Assembly: GCF_040115645.1 (NCBI RefSeq)
Contig: NC_089571.1
Location: forward strand, 1,364,001 to 1,428,000
From: Euwallacea fornicatus
Lineage: Eukaryota > Arthropoda > Insecta > Coleoptera > Curculionidae
Reading direction: 5' to 3'
Length of the DNA: 64,000 nucleotides
Part shown: in pieces, positions 11,301-23,858 of the stretch
Layout of the letters: every line of letters starts with the position of its first letter
Numbering within the stretch: the first letter of the stretch is position 1
Program-made: the position numbers and the translations under genes
The notes under the pieces: model-generated
Seen by the model: the letters and a program-made list of their open reading frames with translations, nothing else
The model's database searches: none
Told to the model about the DNA's origin: nothing

Positions 11301-13520
11301 AAGACGAAGGGCAGACTAACAGGGCCATCGTAAGACAAAGCACTGTCGAACGAGGTCGCTACCACCAAGGGAGCGATTGAAAGGACACGTGTGCAAGCTT
11401 TTCTTGGGAAATAGGAACTAGCAGATACCTCATCTCTCGGATTTGAGGGACTTGCGAGATCTGGAAAAAGTTGAGACCAAGAGGGGACAGGCAGATGAGA
11501 TTTGGAAGGGACGAGAAGCGCTCGTGTGGTAGCGAATTCGTTGGTTTTGCCCTTTCTACTTTTTTGCTATTAAAGCACTCTTTGCAAAAACAATATTCGT
11601 GGAATTTCCGTTAAACGACAAGTCCGAATCTTAACGTGTGATCCATCATTGTAATCGGAAAAAGAAGCCGAATTCAAAAATGTGCAAATCCAAGATGGCG
11701 TCTATAAGAAAAAATAAAGTTGATGATGGTTTCGGAAAATCGAAACGTCAGCTTACAAATTTGACACTGTCGTGTTGTCGAGGGGAAAAAGTGACTACGA
11801 AAATGTGTGTTTCAATTATCTCTTCAAAAGAGTCAAAAAAAAAAAAAAAATCAAACACCTTTTTTCAAAATTTTGTATTTTCCCCGATATTTCCGGAAGT
11901 AATCGAAATTTTATACTTCTTCAAAGCTCGAAAGTGCGCAACTTTGCCCTAATTTCACCGACCTCGTGTCTTGTCAAATAACCGATATGGTTGAGCTCGT
12001 AAAACGGACACCCTGTATATAAAATATAACTTTGGAATTTTTTTTCTGCTTAGACACGACATGTTTTCCAATAATAAACGCAAACTCGGAAGTACAGGTC
12101 TGATCATAGAAAATCTCGTGAAACGACTGAAGATGTTGTGTAAGGACGTGTGTTTCCAACCCATTACCAAAAACACAGCCGGTTATTAAAAACATTTAAA
12201 ACCCAAAAAGTATCGTATTTCGCAGAGGCGTTTTTGTTGTTAGGTAAGCAGGTGATCAATTTAGCGTTATTCTGTTTAAAAGATAAATTCCCTAATCCGT
12301 GAAAGGGTTCAAGTCTCCTATAGAGAAAAGGGTAATTTAATACCTTTGGCTCCTGTCTGGTTCTCACGCTTGGCTAAACTGATTTATATACTTTTTTCTT
12401 CCTTGATTGCTTCCGAATTGTGTTTATTTTGATATACCTACAGGGTGATCTGTTGACCTAAAGATCAACTTTAGCAGATCGAAGGCGATTTCTAGAAAAA
12501 AAAAAACTTATCAAGAAAGTGGGTGGGGTTACGTTCAAGTTGCAAGATGTTAAAATTTCAGAGTTGTTTTTGAGGTATTTTATGATCGAGTTAAGCATAC
12601 AAATAATTAATAAAAACTTCTAAATAGGCGGCTCAACACCAACCCGCAATATTTACTAACATCTCATCTTAACAATATTATCGGTGGTAGATCTCGTTGG
12701 CTCAAGGAGTGATGGGATCATGAAAGCTTCAGGAAGCAAGTGCAATTTTAGTATTTTGCTAAACCTGATAAATTGTCATCTTTTGTTGTCGTGACCATTA
12801 TCATTTTGGTTCATATCTCTTTGATAATATCTAAAATTTTCTGAGCTAAATATAGGTACAAAATATAGTTTTATGTTGAAGTGGAGAGAAGTAAATATGC
12901 AGTTTTGTGGTCTGTGAAAGACACGTTTTTGTTTATTTTAACCGAGATCCCATTTAGAGAAAACGAAGAATGTTCAGCAAAACATTGAGAATTTTGAAGA
13001 AGTAACGTTCGAATTGTAATGTACCCCCCGTATTATCTTAGTATATTTCCTTTGAACGTTTAGACACAAGTTCTAAGTTCAGGCTTAATCTGCAAACTAC
13101 CCTTAATGACAAGCAGTAGCATGTAAGTAAATTGGAACCCCTTGAAAGGGTCAAATTCCCTACAGAAGTCACGCCGATTCGTCCTCAGAAACCGATAGTT
13201 AGTGCCTAGTGTTGTCTTGCCCTTGTACCATTGAGAAGTTGAATAAAAGTGTTGTATCTTAATTCTCGTATAATTCCCCACGGTCACGTTACAGAATATA
13301 AGAACAAATGATCAGTTGGACGGAGGTAATTTCAGTTTTATTTGATATTCTATTAGCTTCTACGACGCAGCGCTTCTACGATTTAACCCTAATCATATAC
13401 ATGTTGTCCGTTTCTGACCCCCCAACCATGGGGATCTAGGGAACCATAAAAGAAAAGAGAAAAACAACTGAAATTTTTGAAGAAAGTTAAAATTTTTTTC
13501 TTAGCTTATTAGGCGAATTG
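11300..13520. other. Intergenic, transposon-end motifs only
   Basis: GACACCCTGTATAT at about 12008 and TACAGGGTGAT at about 12441 are isolated element ends. The short ORFs of 60-104 aa here show no family resemblance. No host gene is seen. Confidence 0.4.
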
Positions 13521-13524
13521 AAAA

Positions 13525-13790
13525 TGATATCTTTTCATGGCAAAAATGACACCTCTTCATTGTAACAATGACAAATGACACCTCTTCATTGCTACAATGA
13601 CAAATGACACCTCTTCATTGCAAAAATGACAACTCTTCATTGCAACAATGACAAATGACACCTCTTCATTGCAACAATGACAAATGACACCTCTTCATTG
13701 CAAAAATGACACATCTTCATTGCAAAAATGACACCTCTCCATTGCAAAACTGACACCTCTTCATTACAAAAATCCTCTCCATTGCATTGA
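13525..13790. repeat. Mixed 22/29-bp tandem repeat
   Basis: About nine units each start with ATGACACCTCTTCATTG. Short units (22 bp) end CAAAA and long units (29 bp) end CAACAATGACAA. The two lengths alternate irregularly, which suggests repeated slippage between related units. The last copies are degenerate. Confidence 0.85.
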
Positions 13791-13799
13791 TTTTCATGC

Positions 13800-15480
13800 T
13801 CAAGTCTTGATCGCTTCGATCCATTGATTGATTTTAATATGAATTGCTTGAAAACGCATTACAACTTCACTAAACTGATACGTTTCGATATTTCATCCCA
13901 AAGACAAACATACAATTTTTGCAAAATTTTGCAAAAAAAACATAAATTTGAAAGTGTATGAATAATTTTCCGTTGAAGTATAATATTTTTAGTTATTGTT
14001 TATTTTTATTGGCAATAAATGTTGTTGAGTTTCATTTTGCTTTGAAGACTTCCTTATTAAATCTAGTTTAAAATGCCTTTTGTATATTTTCAATTTCACA
14101 AAACTGTTAAAGATACATAGATAAGTGCAGTGGCCTAAGAGATATACGAATACTCTTTGATTTACTGTGTACAGTTTTTAATATCACGTCGAGTGTACTC
14201 TTTTGGACATTATTAAATTTAATTACGTATGAAACATTAAGATATCTTTGGTACTATGCATTCAGATGCCTTACAAAGGCAGAGTGTAAGTAAAACGGAT
14301 TACTATAGGGCACAGCTAATCGGCCATTTGTGCCTGTGTTCTTCTCAAATGAGCACGAGCCCTCAGCCCCTCAATATGACATAGATCCCTACTGAGCCTT
14401 TGTCGGGCTGCCTTTACAACCCCCCACAGTGCCATGTTACCAAACAATCTTTTAAATATCTTTAGCAGCAGATCACTTTCAAATTATGCCGGCGGATTCA
14501 GGCAAATGGTTCGGCTTACGTAAGCCAAATTACAAAAGAGTAAGTATTAAGGACTTAACAGTTACTGCGATGGTCTTTTGGATGCCGACTATTTCATTTG
14601 ATTTTTCCGTTCACCGGTTAAAATTCTTGGGCAATGGAAAGGGAGGCAGTCGGCACTTTTGATATCTGTGGGAATGTTTAACGGACACTTTCTAAATCCA
14701 CAAAATTTTTGGATCAAAACAACTTAAGTGAGCGTTGAAAAATCAGAGGCATGTCTGTGATTAATTCATCTTTCATCTAGAATCAATGTCAAATAGTAAA
14801 CGGCTTAATCGACGCCATACGTTTACCGATTACCGCTTACGCCGATGTTTTCTTTTAGTGAATCCGCGTGATTTGTCCCCATATTTCGTTCGAATATACA
14901 AGATTAGCCACGCAATCTGTTCATTAGAAAATCCATGACTTCACACTATCGCAGTCCAATGAAAATTGGTTTCAGGCTGGAATCGACCATTTTAAATCAA
15001 AGTAAAATATCAAATATGTAAGTATAAGTAAATACAACTATAAAGTATAATATAAGCCACATGCCCGACATGGCCAGATTTCAATATTCGTTATTCTCAA
15101 AAATATTTGGTCCTGTATAATAGAATTTTTACCCCCCTTTGTTGCAAGAAGTAAAATTTAAATACAATCCCACTTGCACAACACACTTGAAGTAGTAAAC
15201 TCTAGTTTACTATTCCAAGATCCATTACATCTACAGATGCGGAGAAAAGTACGGAATATTTTGAATCCATCATGCTATTATATCAAAATAGTTGATTATC
15301 AAAAATTAAACATATGCAAAAAGCCAAGTATATATTTAACAATATTATAAACAAAAATATCTCAATGAGTATTTGTTTTACACCCATTGAGTGTTAAACA
15401 AGCTTCTACTATTTTCTTCTTCTAATTTCAAATATTTAGAAAAATATGGTGTTAAATTAAAAAAAAAAAACGTAAGTTTA
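13800..15480. other. Intergenic, nothing recognised
   Basis: AT-rich sequence with a slightly GC-richer patch at 14290-14420. No protein family, tandem repeat or clear element terminus could be identified. Confidence 0.4.
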
Positions 15481-15495
15481 CATTGTATCTTTTTT

Positions 15496-15634
15496 TGCGC
15501 ACCCTGTATAAATGACAATATTTTCAAAATGTGCCCTATAAGGTCGTACATGTAAGTGTAAAATCAATTTTTCATCCCAACCATTAATAAAGCCGTAATC
15601 GCCCGAAGCGCTTTTATTGGACCACCCTGTATAT
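15496..15634. mobile_element. Right end of a miniature element, double CACCCTGT box
   Basis: CACCCTGTATATT at 15623 is the outer end and GCACCCTGTATA at 15499 the inner box, 123 bp apart. The layout is related to the two-box elements at 8016 and 50748. Confidence 0.4.
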
Positions 15635-15890
15635 TCAAAAATATATAAACAAAAACAATTAATTTCATTTCTACAAATATAAAAATAAATAAAAAGCAAT
15701 AAATTATGCCGGATAAAAGAATGGAATACTTCGTAATATCCATAATAATCAATATCAAAAGTTTAAATAAACAGCCTGACATCGACGGTGCACAAAATCG
15801 ATTAAATTTCCGCTAAATGGAAATAGGAATATTCATCCATTCTTTCTATAGGACTTTCCACGATTCATCTCGATTTGACACATTTCTGTC

Positions 15891-16250
15891 TCAAATTTTT
15901 AGTTTTAAGTGTTCCCAGAGACGCTCAATCGGGTTGAAATCCGGCGACTGAGACGGCCACTCTAATACGGGAAGGTTACTGTCATTCAGCCAATTTTTTA
16001 CTAATCGGGATGAATGTTTAGGGTCTTTGCCTCGCTGGAAACTCCGAAGTAAATTCATATCTTCATCAGCAAATGGCAGCGTACGGTTCTTGAAGATAGC
16101 TTTGTACTGAAACCGACCCATAATGCCCCCAATTTTGACCAATGGTCCAACGCTGAATCGAAAAAATCATACCCATACCATTACGCTGCCACCGCCATGT
16201 TTCACTCTTGGTTTTTGATAGTTAAGATCAAACTCGGTCCCCACAAGTCG
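15891..16250 (-). pseudogene. Tc1-like transposase, C-terminal fragment
   Basis: On the minus strand, after KPRVKHGGGSVMVWV, the reading continues after a stop with MVKIGGIMGRFQYKAIF and ends in WPSQSPDFNPIERLWEHLK, the region that normally carries the third catalytic residue of Tc1 transposases. The N-terminal half, with the first two catalytic residues, is missing. The fragment is cut at about 16252 by a miniature element. Confidence 0.8.
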
Positions 16251-16251
16251 A

Positions 16252-16450
16252 CATACAGGGTGTCCCGTAAACCTTGGATAATACTTCGGCTGATGGAAGG
16301 CCCATCCTGTAGAAGTCAAAAAATGGAAAAATAGCCTAGAAAATCTTACATATTTCGAAAACCGTCCAGAATTGTTCCAAGGTATCTTAATAATATCTAA
16401 CACAAAACAAAATTCCACGCTCGAAAATGCTTTAATATACAGGGTGTCCC
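16252..16450. mobile_element. Miniature element(s) cutting the Tc1 fragment
   Basis: ACATACAGGGTGTCCCG at 16253 and AATATACAGGGTGTCCC at 16435 lie in direct orientation, so these are two element ends in tandem rather than a terminal inverted pair. The first interrupts the Tc1 transposase reading on its left. Confidence 0.45.
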
Positions 16451-16900
16451 ATTTGAAATAAGTAAGTTATTAAGATTTGAAATCATGCAGCTAGCGAGGT
16501 GTGTTGTGGTGGTTGTGGAAGACTTTTTGCCAAATCGAAATACGTCAAAACGCAGCTTATTAGGCCCTCTTAGAGCCCCCAAACGCCGATTTCGAAATTC
16601 TCAGCGGTCAGACACTGAATTTCATTTGATCTTACAACTCTCAAAATTTCAAATTTTCCCGGCGTAACTTGGAAACTGTACATTTTACACAACAAACACT
16701 TCACACAAACTACCCGTAAACTTTAGGAAAATCCCGAAAATATTTAAAATAATTAGGACGCCCCATTTAAAATAACGCAGTTGCTAGCTAGCTGCTTCCG
16801 GTCTAACCGGAAGTGCCGCAGTTGTAAAAGTATTTCACTTGAATTCAAAGTGGTCACTTTCGGCCTGAAACCAGTTTTCATTCAGCTGCGACAGTGGAAA
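16436..16900. repeat. Repeat family with CCATTTRAAATAA start, two partial copies
   Basis: A copy starts at about 16449 (CCCATTTGAAATAAG) and another at about 16764 (CCCATTTAAAATAA, then CTTCCGGT...ACCGGAAGTG). The second shares its series of blocks with 28257-28370, which makes this a dispersed family. Confidence 0.45.
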
Positions 16901-17718
16901 GTCAAAAGTTTTCCAAAAAACGGGTTGTGTGGCCGACCATGTATTGCGAGAGCTGTCCTTTGCAAACGACTGATGTAAGGGTAAAGGGCATAATAACAAA
17001 TTAAAAAATTAATACAAATATGATATTACTAATATAGCCAGTGGGATGAAAACCTAATTAACGGGTTCAAAAAGGTGTAACAAATGAATGATGACGTTAG
17101 GCAGCCCGGTGGTCTAATTCCCATAATCGAATGAGCCACTTTTAATGGAACCCTCCGAATTTAAATACGTTTTATTATGTAATTGATACCATTGAGGGCT
17201 AGAAGGTCCGCTGAGCGATAAGAATATAAAGAATATTGTTTAATTTTTGATTAGCTGGAAGGCTGCCGTTTAGTGTTCATTTTCCGCTTGTCAAATATGC
17301 TTTGGGAGGTAATGCTAATGCTCCTTAAATGTATCTACACATATGAATAATGACTCTAGACTCTGTGAGAATACAGAGAATATTATTGTATTATTCGGCG
17401 ACTCAAACCTGTATCAAGTTAGGCTACACATGTAGACTGATATTTAAATTGTTTTGGGGTGTTACTAATTACACTGCGTACTAACCCGAACTAACCTGAA
17501 CTAACCTGAACCAAAGGGCGAAAACTAAGGAAACTTTTTAATATGCACATACACTTACATTAACTTGGAAACAAATAAAATGTTGTTATAAAGGTATTTA
17601 ATTAACAAAATAAGAGAGTTTTTAACATACCAATGTGTTCAATGTCACTAAGAAGAAAGAAACAACAAAATAATTTACGAGAAGAGGCCAGGCAACACTA
17701 AGAAAACGAATTTAAAAT

Positions 17719-18390
17719 TTAAAAAAATTGTTGAATACATCGCAATAAATACACAAAATAAATTAACATGTAATGGTTAGAACGTCCCGTATCTGCTATG
17801 ATTTCTGCACATCTTCTTCTCGCCGATTCGAGAATAGTGTTGATTTTTTCCATATCCGTGGTCCTCCATGCTTCTTGAATCCCTAGCTTTAAATCCGTTT
17901 TATTCGAAATAGTTCGTTTCCTAACCTGAACTTTTAACTCACCCCGTGAGTTTTCAATAGGATTCAGATCGGGATTTCGCGCTGGCCAGACCAAAACGAC
18001 CATCTTTGCTTTTTTAAGTCAAGAAGTAACTATTGCCGTTTCGCGTTTCAGGTCGTTATCATGTTGAAATGTTCAAAAAAAACAGGCAAATTTTCGTCAC
18101 AAAATCGTTCCATGGTATATTTGAGATTATGTACATAAAGAAATTTGTCAACTTTTCTATCAATAAAACTAATTGGACCAATTTTAAAACCGGAAGAACA
18201 TTTCCCAAGAAGAACAAAGCCTCCTCCTTGTTTCATGGTAGGTAAAGTATCCTTTGAATCATATCGATTACCTGTCGGACGCCTTCCCTATGAAATCCCA
18301 TCGAATCCAAATTCATTTATTTTTGTCTCGTCGCTAAATAACACTTTTTTACAAAACGTTTTATCCCAATGCAAATAGTACATATGGATA
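17719..18390 (-). pseudogene. Tc1-like transposase remnant, frame-broken
   Basis: Read on the minus strand, the order is the LFSDETKINEFGFDG block (18390-18290), a MKQGGGFVLLGKCSSGFK-like block (18236-18050) and WPARNPDLNPIENSRGELK (from 17997), ending near 17719. These correspond to the first catalytic Asp, the HGGGS region and the third catalytic motif of Tc1 transposases. Frames change between the blocks. The 5' part is missing because the element starting at 18391 interrupts it. Confidence 0.75.
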
Positions 18391-20158
18391 TACAGGGCGA
18401 TTCGCAACGCAACCGACACTGAACAGGTGCGTGTGGGGGACCTTAAACATGTCGATTTTTTTAATCGATTTTTTTTCCTGATGCCTGCGGTGGCTGAGAT
18501 ATCGATTTCCGAAGATGAAAAATTGAAAAAATTCTCTATTTCAGGCAAGGCTTAACCTAGAATCACCATATTTGAAAAATATATAGAAACGAAGAGTAAT
18601 AGAATTATATAATAGAGAATTTCTCCAATTTGGTTTACAAAAAATGATGTTTATTATCGAATTCTTAAGATAATGTGATGGGTTTCATTAGCATTTAATG
18701 GATAGTTTCTTTTCGATTTCACACTGATCAGAATTGTACCGAGAAATTTGTCGATTCATCTGATAATTCAAAGTATCACAATTTACACCACTGCAAAGAG
18801 GATTGAAATTGACACCGTCTGTTTCAAAAACCATGAAATGACTCGAGAAAAGGCAAGAATTTTTAATGGAAGGCATCTCAATGAGAATCTGAGCCATCCC
18901 TGCGTGACGAATTTAATATCTAAATTCATGGAAAATAGATCCATTGCTAACAAAAAACGTGAAAGGCGACACATCGTCACGAGGCTGCACAGATTACCAT
19001 TTTGGGACATACTGAGCAGCATTATGTAAATTAAGAGAAGCTTATGTTAAGTACTCGAGAATTAGAAGCAACACCAGGAATTCCACGTAGTGATATTCAG
19101 ATGATCTTAAAAAAGCATAATTTCTATTCCTCTAAAATTCACCCCATTCAAAGACTCAATGAACACGATTCAAATCGTCGTATTCAATTTTGTGAGGTGA
19201 TGAGTGAAGGAATTTTGATAAATCCCAATTTTCCATATTCTACATGCTTTTCTGACAAATGCACATTCTTTTTGAATACTTTCGTCAACAGACATAATTG
19301 GGGATATGGGAGTGATGGAAATTCTAGAATTATGAGACAACAGCATTCACAGCATCCAGAAATATCGAATCGTATTGTGGGACCTTTTTTCTACCTGATA
19401 ACCTGACGGTTGGATCTTACCTCAATCTGCCTCAAGACTTCATTTACCCTCACATTGAGGATATCCTGGAAAATAACAATCAGATCACAGAGAATAATTT
19501 TTTTTTCAACAGGATCCGCCCTGCTATGCAGTTCCTGTGCGTAATTTTTTGGATCAACATTTTCTCGAACGCTGAATTGATACAAGAGGTTTCATTGAGT
19601 GGCCCCCAAGATCTCCTGATTTAACACTATTGAACTTTTTCTTATGGGGTCATTTAAAAACTGTCGTGTATAAAACAAAATCTACTTTTTTAGAAGCTCT
19701 TCGTCATCGAATAGTGATAGTATGTGGTAGAATAACTTCCAAAATGCTACAAAATGTTCGGAAAGAGGTTGAACAAAGACTTTATTATTGTATGAAAATA
19801 AATGGGTCACAATTTGAACACTTAATTAAATAAAAAATAATTAATATATATTTTTTTAATTTATTTCACCGATGTTTTAAAACGTTTTTTTTTAATATTT
19901 AAAGTTGGAACAAAAAAGTGTCAGCATACTTATAAAGAGGATTATAATAACTTCGATTTGATGCGCCCCTTGACGCCCATGTCATTTAAGATTCTTGAAG
20001 GGATTGCCGCTTCGTTTAGGAGAATGGCTCTCCACCTATGAATTTATGATCTAAAAATGTTCTCATTAGAAGTAAAATTGACGTGTCTCGGGATTTTCCA
20101 AAGAAAAAATTCCATTCAAAACGTTTCAGGTGGACTGCTTTCTATAGGACACCCTGTA
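18391..20158 (+). mobile_element. Mariner-type element with a degraded DUF4817-family transposase
   Basis: The ends read TACAGGGCGATTCGC (18391) and, inverted, TACAGGGTGTCC (20158). Inside lies a plus-strand transposase in pieces: RKKHNFYSSKIHPIQRL-like block with ILKKHNF (19110), FSDKCTFFLNTFVNRHNWG (19249; first catalytic region), WPPRSPDLTLLNFFLWGHLK (about 19601-19660), and the end motif EQRLYYCMKINGSQFEHL (to 19830). Stops and shifts make it non-functional. Its left end cuts the Tc1 remnant at 17719-18390, so it is the younger of the two. Confidence 0.65.
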
Positions 20159-20159
20159 T

Positions 20160-21835
20160 TTGATTCTTTACAAAAAATTGCGGATTTTTTAACTTATTTT
20201 CCATGTAAGTATCTGCAAGCTTTCGGGGCCGTGGACTGAATAAAGGTACTGATTAGTATAGGGGGTATGAAAGTGACGTTAATTGAAATGCATTTATTTT
20301 CAGTTGGTGACATGACGGGCATAGATACGCTCACGCCCTGCTTAATTCATAAGCGAAGCCAGTTTATTTCGTACTTAAGATAATCCTATCGTCGAACTGC
20401 TATAATATACTACTAGTTAAAGGTATTTACACCGCGTTTTGACTATTTTAAGCAGAATTTGACGTTCTTTTGAATTGCGCAACAAAAATTATAGCTTTCC
20501 GTTTAAGTTTTCAGAAATAAGCTAGAATATTACCATGGTATTGAAATAGCGCCGCCTAGCGGTTTTTGTGCCAGACTAACATGAAATGACATAATCACCA
20601 CTTCACAGCCTACAACAAGAAGATCATTTTAACAAGATATTGCAGTATAATTTTGTGTTTAGTTAATGTTGAGAAAACTGTGTTTTTTGAGCTGATACCA
20701 AAAGCTTCCCCCAACCTTTAATTTCAAAAATTCAGAGACACTCTCTACAAAAATTGTAGCAAATCATTTCAAAAATTGATATTTTTTATTTAAAATATAT
20801 ACGTTTTTTCGGATAATTTTTACTAAAAATCGCCTTTTATTGATTAGCCATATAAAACGCCCTTTAGCGATATAGTTACGAATTTAAATACATTTTACCG
20901 CTATTTCTTATGGCCGATTTAGTTGCAATATTTTTTTCTCAGGACTTCACAATAAGTAGTTCCCCAGATACAGTCGACGCCCTCTCTTAATTGATCATCC
21001 TGTACATGAGGCATACACAGTAATTCGGGCATTAAAGGGTCATTTTACACCTCCACCATTGACATTGACTGAAGCGAATTTTCCAAAACATTCAAGGGCG
21101 TTATGAAGTCGCTACATCTCGAGGAGTATGATCCCTCCCCTGGAATGTGGACCTAAAAAGCCACAAATTATCGTGTTTATCATGCTAGATCTGCAATTTT
21201 CATCCATGAACATTAACATTATATTAAAAGCAAAATTATAAAGTGCTAAGCCCTTGATTGTATCGGGCAATTACTGCATCCACTTCAAATTATCCAACTC
21301 TTCAAAACGTTTTCAGGTATACTTTTGATCGGTGTATCTAGCTCCAACGATTTCTAAACAAAAAAAAAACTGCAATGATAATAACAAGTAGGTAAGCAAA
21401 TAAACCTAATCCATAACTAATTTGCCAACAATACAAAACCACTTATAGTCTTCAGATTTCTGCTTCTGATAAAACTTGTCAAGATTCACAACCCGATAAC
21501 TCCCTGTCAGCTTGCGTACCTACCCATTTAAAAGATTTGAGAAATGTTTTAGGGGATGTTTCAATGTTTCCAAACAGGCTTAGTCTCGGTCGTCCTTTTG
21601 TGTTTCGATGACATGCGGCTAAAAAAGCCACTTGAATTAGATTTTAACTTAAAAAGAATTAGTTTTTGATTGGGTGATTTGATAATCATCTTTGGTGAAC
21701 CACATATACATAACGTATTGTAGACGTATAGGTGGAGAGCCTTCACGCTAAAACGTACATCCTCCTTAGTTATTCTATTCCTACTGGCCTGATCCAGATT
21801 TGACTGGAAGCAAGATTTTTTTTTAATGAAACACC
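20160..21835. other. Intergenic, nothing recognised
   Basis: AT-rich, with only short unsupported ORFs. A CACCCTGTATATT element end lies at about 21832. Confidence 0.4.
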
Positions 21836-21959
21836 CTGTATATTGTTAGTCCTGTAGATGAGGCGTCCTGTTCAGGTTTTAAACGTGCGTACGTTCACGT
21901 AAAAATTTAGTGAAAATATTTTTTTAAATCGGAACATGGCTGTATCTTACTGAAAACCC

Positions 21960-22487
21960 GTGTCCTAAAATGCACCCCTTAGGAGCTGGAGCCGTCGAAA
22001 GTAGGGCGAAAAAAATCGATTATATCGAATCGTGAACGCGGTTATTGATCGGTCAAATTTCGTGAAAATTTGCAAGTCGTTGTTTGTCTTAGGGGCCCTA
22101 TTCATTTTCTGCCTCAAAAATCATGCGAACTAAATTCAGAGGAAAATTTGCAAAAATATCAAGAATCGCGGCCCGCCGAGTTTTTTTAGTTTGTCGTTTT
22201 CATAGCATTGCCCTTTCGTTCAAAATTGATTTCCTTGAAAACGGTTAGTTGTATCAAGATATCAAAATGGGCTACGCAAATTCTAGCCCCTCCCCCTCCA
22301 ACCCTTCTGAAATTCCGTTTCCATAGTTTTTGAAGCAAAAATGGAACAGAGCCCCTAAAGTAAACAACGACTTGCAAATTTCCATGAAATTTGACCAATC
22401 GATAACTGTGTTCGCAATTGGACATAATCGATTTTCTTCGCCCTACTTTCGATGGTTCCAGCGCCGAAGGGGTACGGATACAGGAAG
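21960..22487. mobile_element. Fold-back element with diverged arms of about 180 bp
   Basis: The arms 21960-22140 and 22307-22487 pair in inverted orientation, for example around GTCGAAAGTAGGGCGAA (left, 21994) and TTCGCCCTACTTTCGA (right, 22437), with scattered differences. The outer boundaries are uncertain; the element may reach 21836 and 22560. The two short ORFs here are artefacts of the arms. Confidence 0.7.
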
Positions 22488-22489
22488 AA

Positions 22490-23858
22490 ACAGTCTTATT
22501 TTGACCTCAAAAACGCTCTTAAAATATTTGCGCCCAATTCTGACCACCTTGTGTAATTAATCATATTGTCTTTAACAGTTTTCGCGCAAATGAAGAATTT
22601 CTGTTCGTGTGACCATCGCACTTCTGTTGATGCCTCCAGGTCAAAAATTAAATAAAAATATGTCGCAAATACCTAGCACTTGGTTTTTTTGGTGTTAACC
22701 ATGACAGCGCATGCTCAACACTTAGCCATGAATGCAGGTTTTCCTGAAATAATTCACGGCTCAAGGGCTCTGAAGCTATCAAATTAATATTGTTTTTTTT
22801 TTTCCAAATAGTTGCTACACGCTTCCATTGACGTTCGTCAATTTTGGAACTAGGAGTTACTACATAAATTGGAGTGTTTTGACTTAGGATGGGCCTTTTT
22901 TTAATTTTTGAAAATAGTAAAAATGGCTCGCGGTTCGTGAATAAAAATTTCCATTTTTGTTATCCTGCGCATAAATTATTTTAACTTTTTCTCTGCTACT
23001 AACTGACTTTACTTGCAAACTTTTTTGTCTCTTGTAAAATTTTCACTACGCATGCGGTTTCTCGACGAAAAAAATCCACCATACCTCGCAGTTCATTGTT
23101 GTTGTTTAGCCGGCACGAAAACGTGAAGAAGTTTAAATTATAAACAATTACCCACCTAGTTTAACTATTGCAATAAACGTTCAAAATGCTGCCCGTCTTC
23201 TTTAGTACATAAATTCGTTTCAAAAAATTACTTTGTACTTTGGGCCTTGTTTCGGGCTCTTTTCAACGTAGTTTTCCCACCCCGGCTAAGGTAAGCGCTC
23301 TATTTTTCTGCAAGCTCAATACTCAATTACACCGTTGTTTCCGGGATACCATGTATTGTATTCCTAGAAATTTCCCACCAAATTTGCCCACACAATCGGC
23401 ACCTACCGAATTAGCGCATTTTCTAAATGGCACAAAGTTGTTAATAGGAAATTCTACTATTTAAATTTCAATACATCATCTCCGTTTTACATTGTTATTA
23501 CCGTGTCACAAGGAATCCATTAAGATAGATAGTCACAAAAGGAGATTAGAAATTCAGAAGCGGTAACCAGATCCCTTACCAGGCGTCCGCATAGTGGTAA
23601 ACAAACATAATAGGCCAAAACAATTTTCCGTCTAATTGGTCAGACACAGATCCGCTGGAGCAAAGAGATACAGATCTCTACTAACCACCTAAATACCACG
23701 GTGGGGGAAATAAAAGAGGGTAGTTAAACTTGATTCTGTTTAGTTTGTTTTTCTTGGTACTTGGTTTTGGTAGTGTACCACACCTTATCACGTACACTGC
23801 GTACATAAATTAATTTATTATAAAACATTGCTATCATGCACTGTCTGGTCGTGGCAAA
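22490..23858. other. Region upstream of the homeobox gene
   Basis: No gene or repeat is recognised. The part next to 23859 would hold the promoter and 5' UTR; I see no clear TATA box or initiator that I would rely on. Confidence 0.3.

Noticed and set aside
13525..13790. CRISPR-like array
   Set aside because: Units are adjacent and the spacers are not unique; it is an ordinary tandem repeat in a eukaryotic genome.
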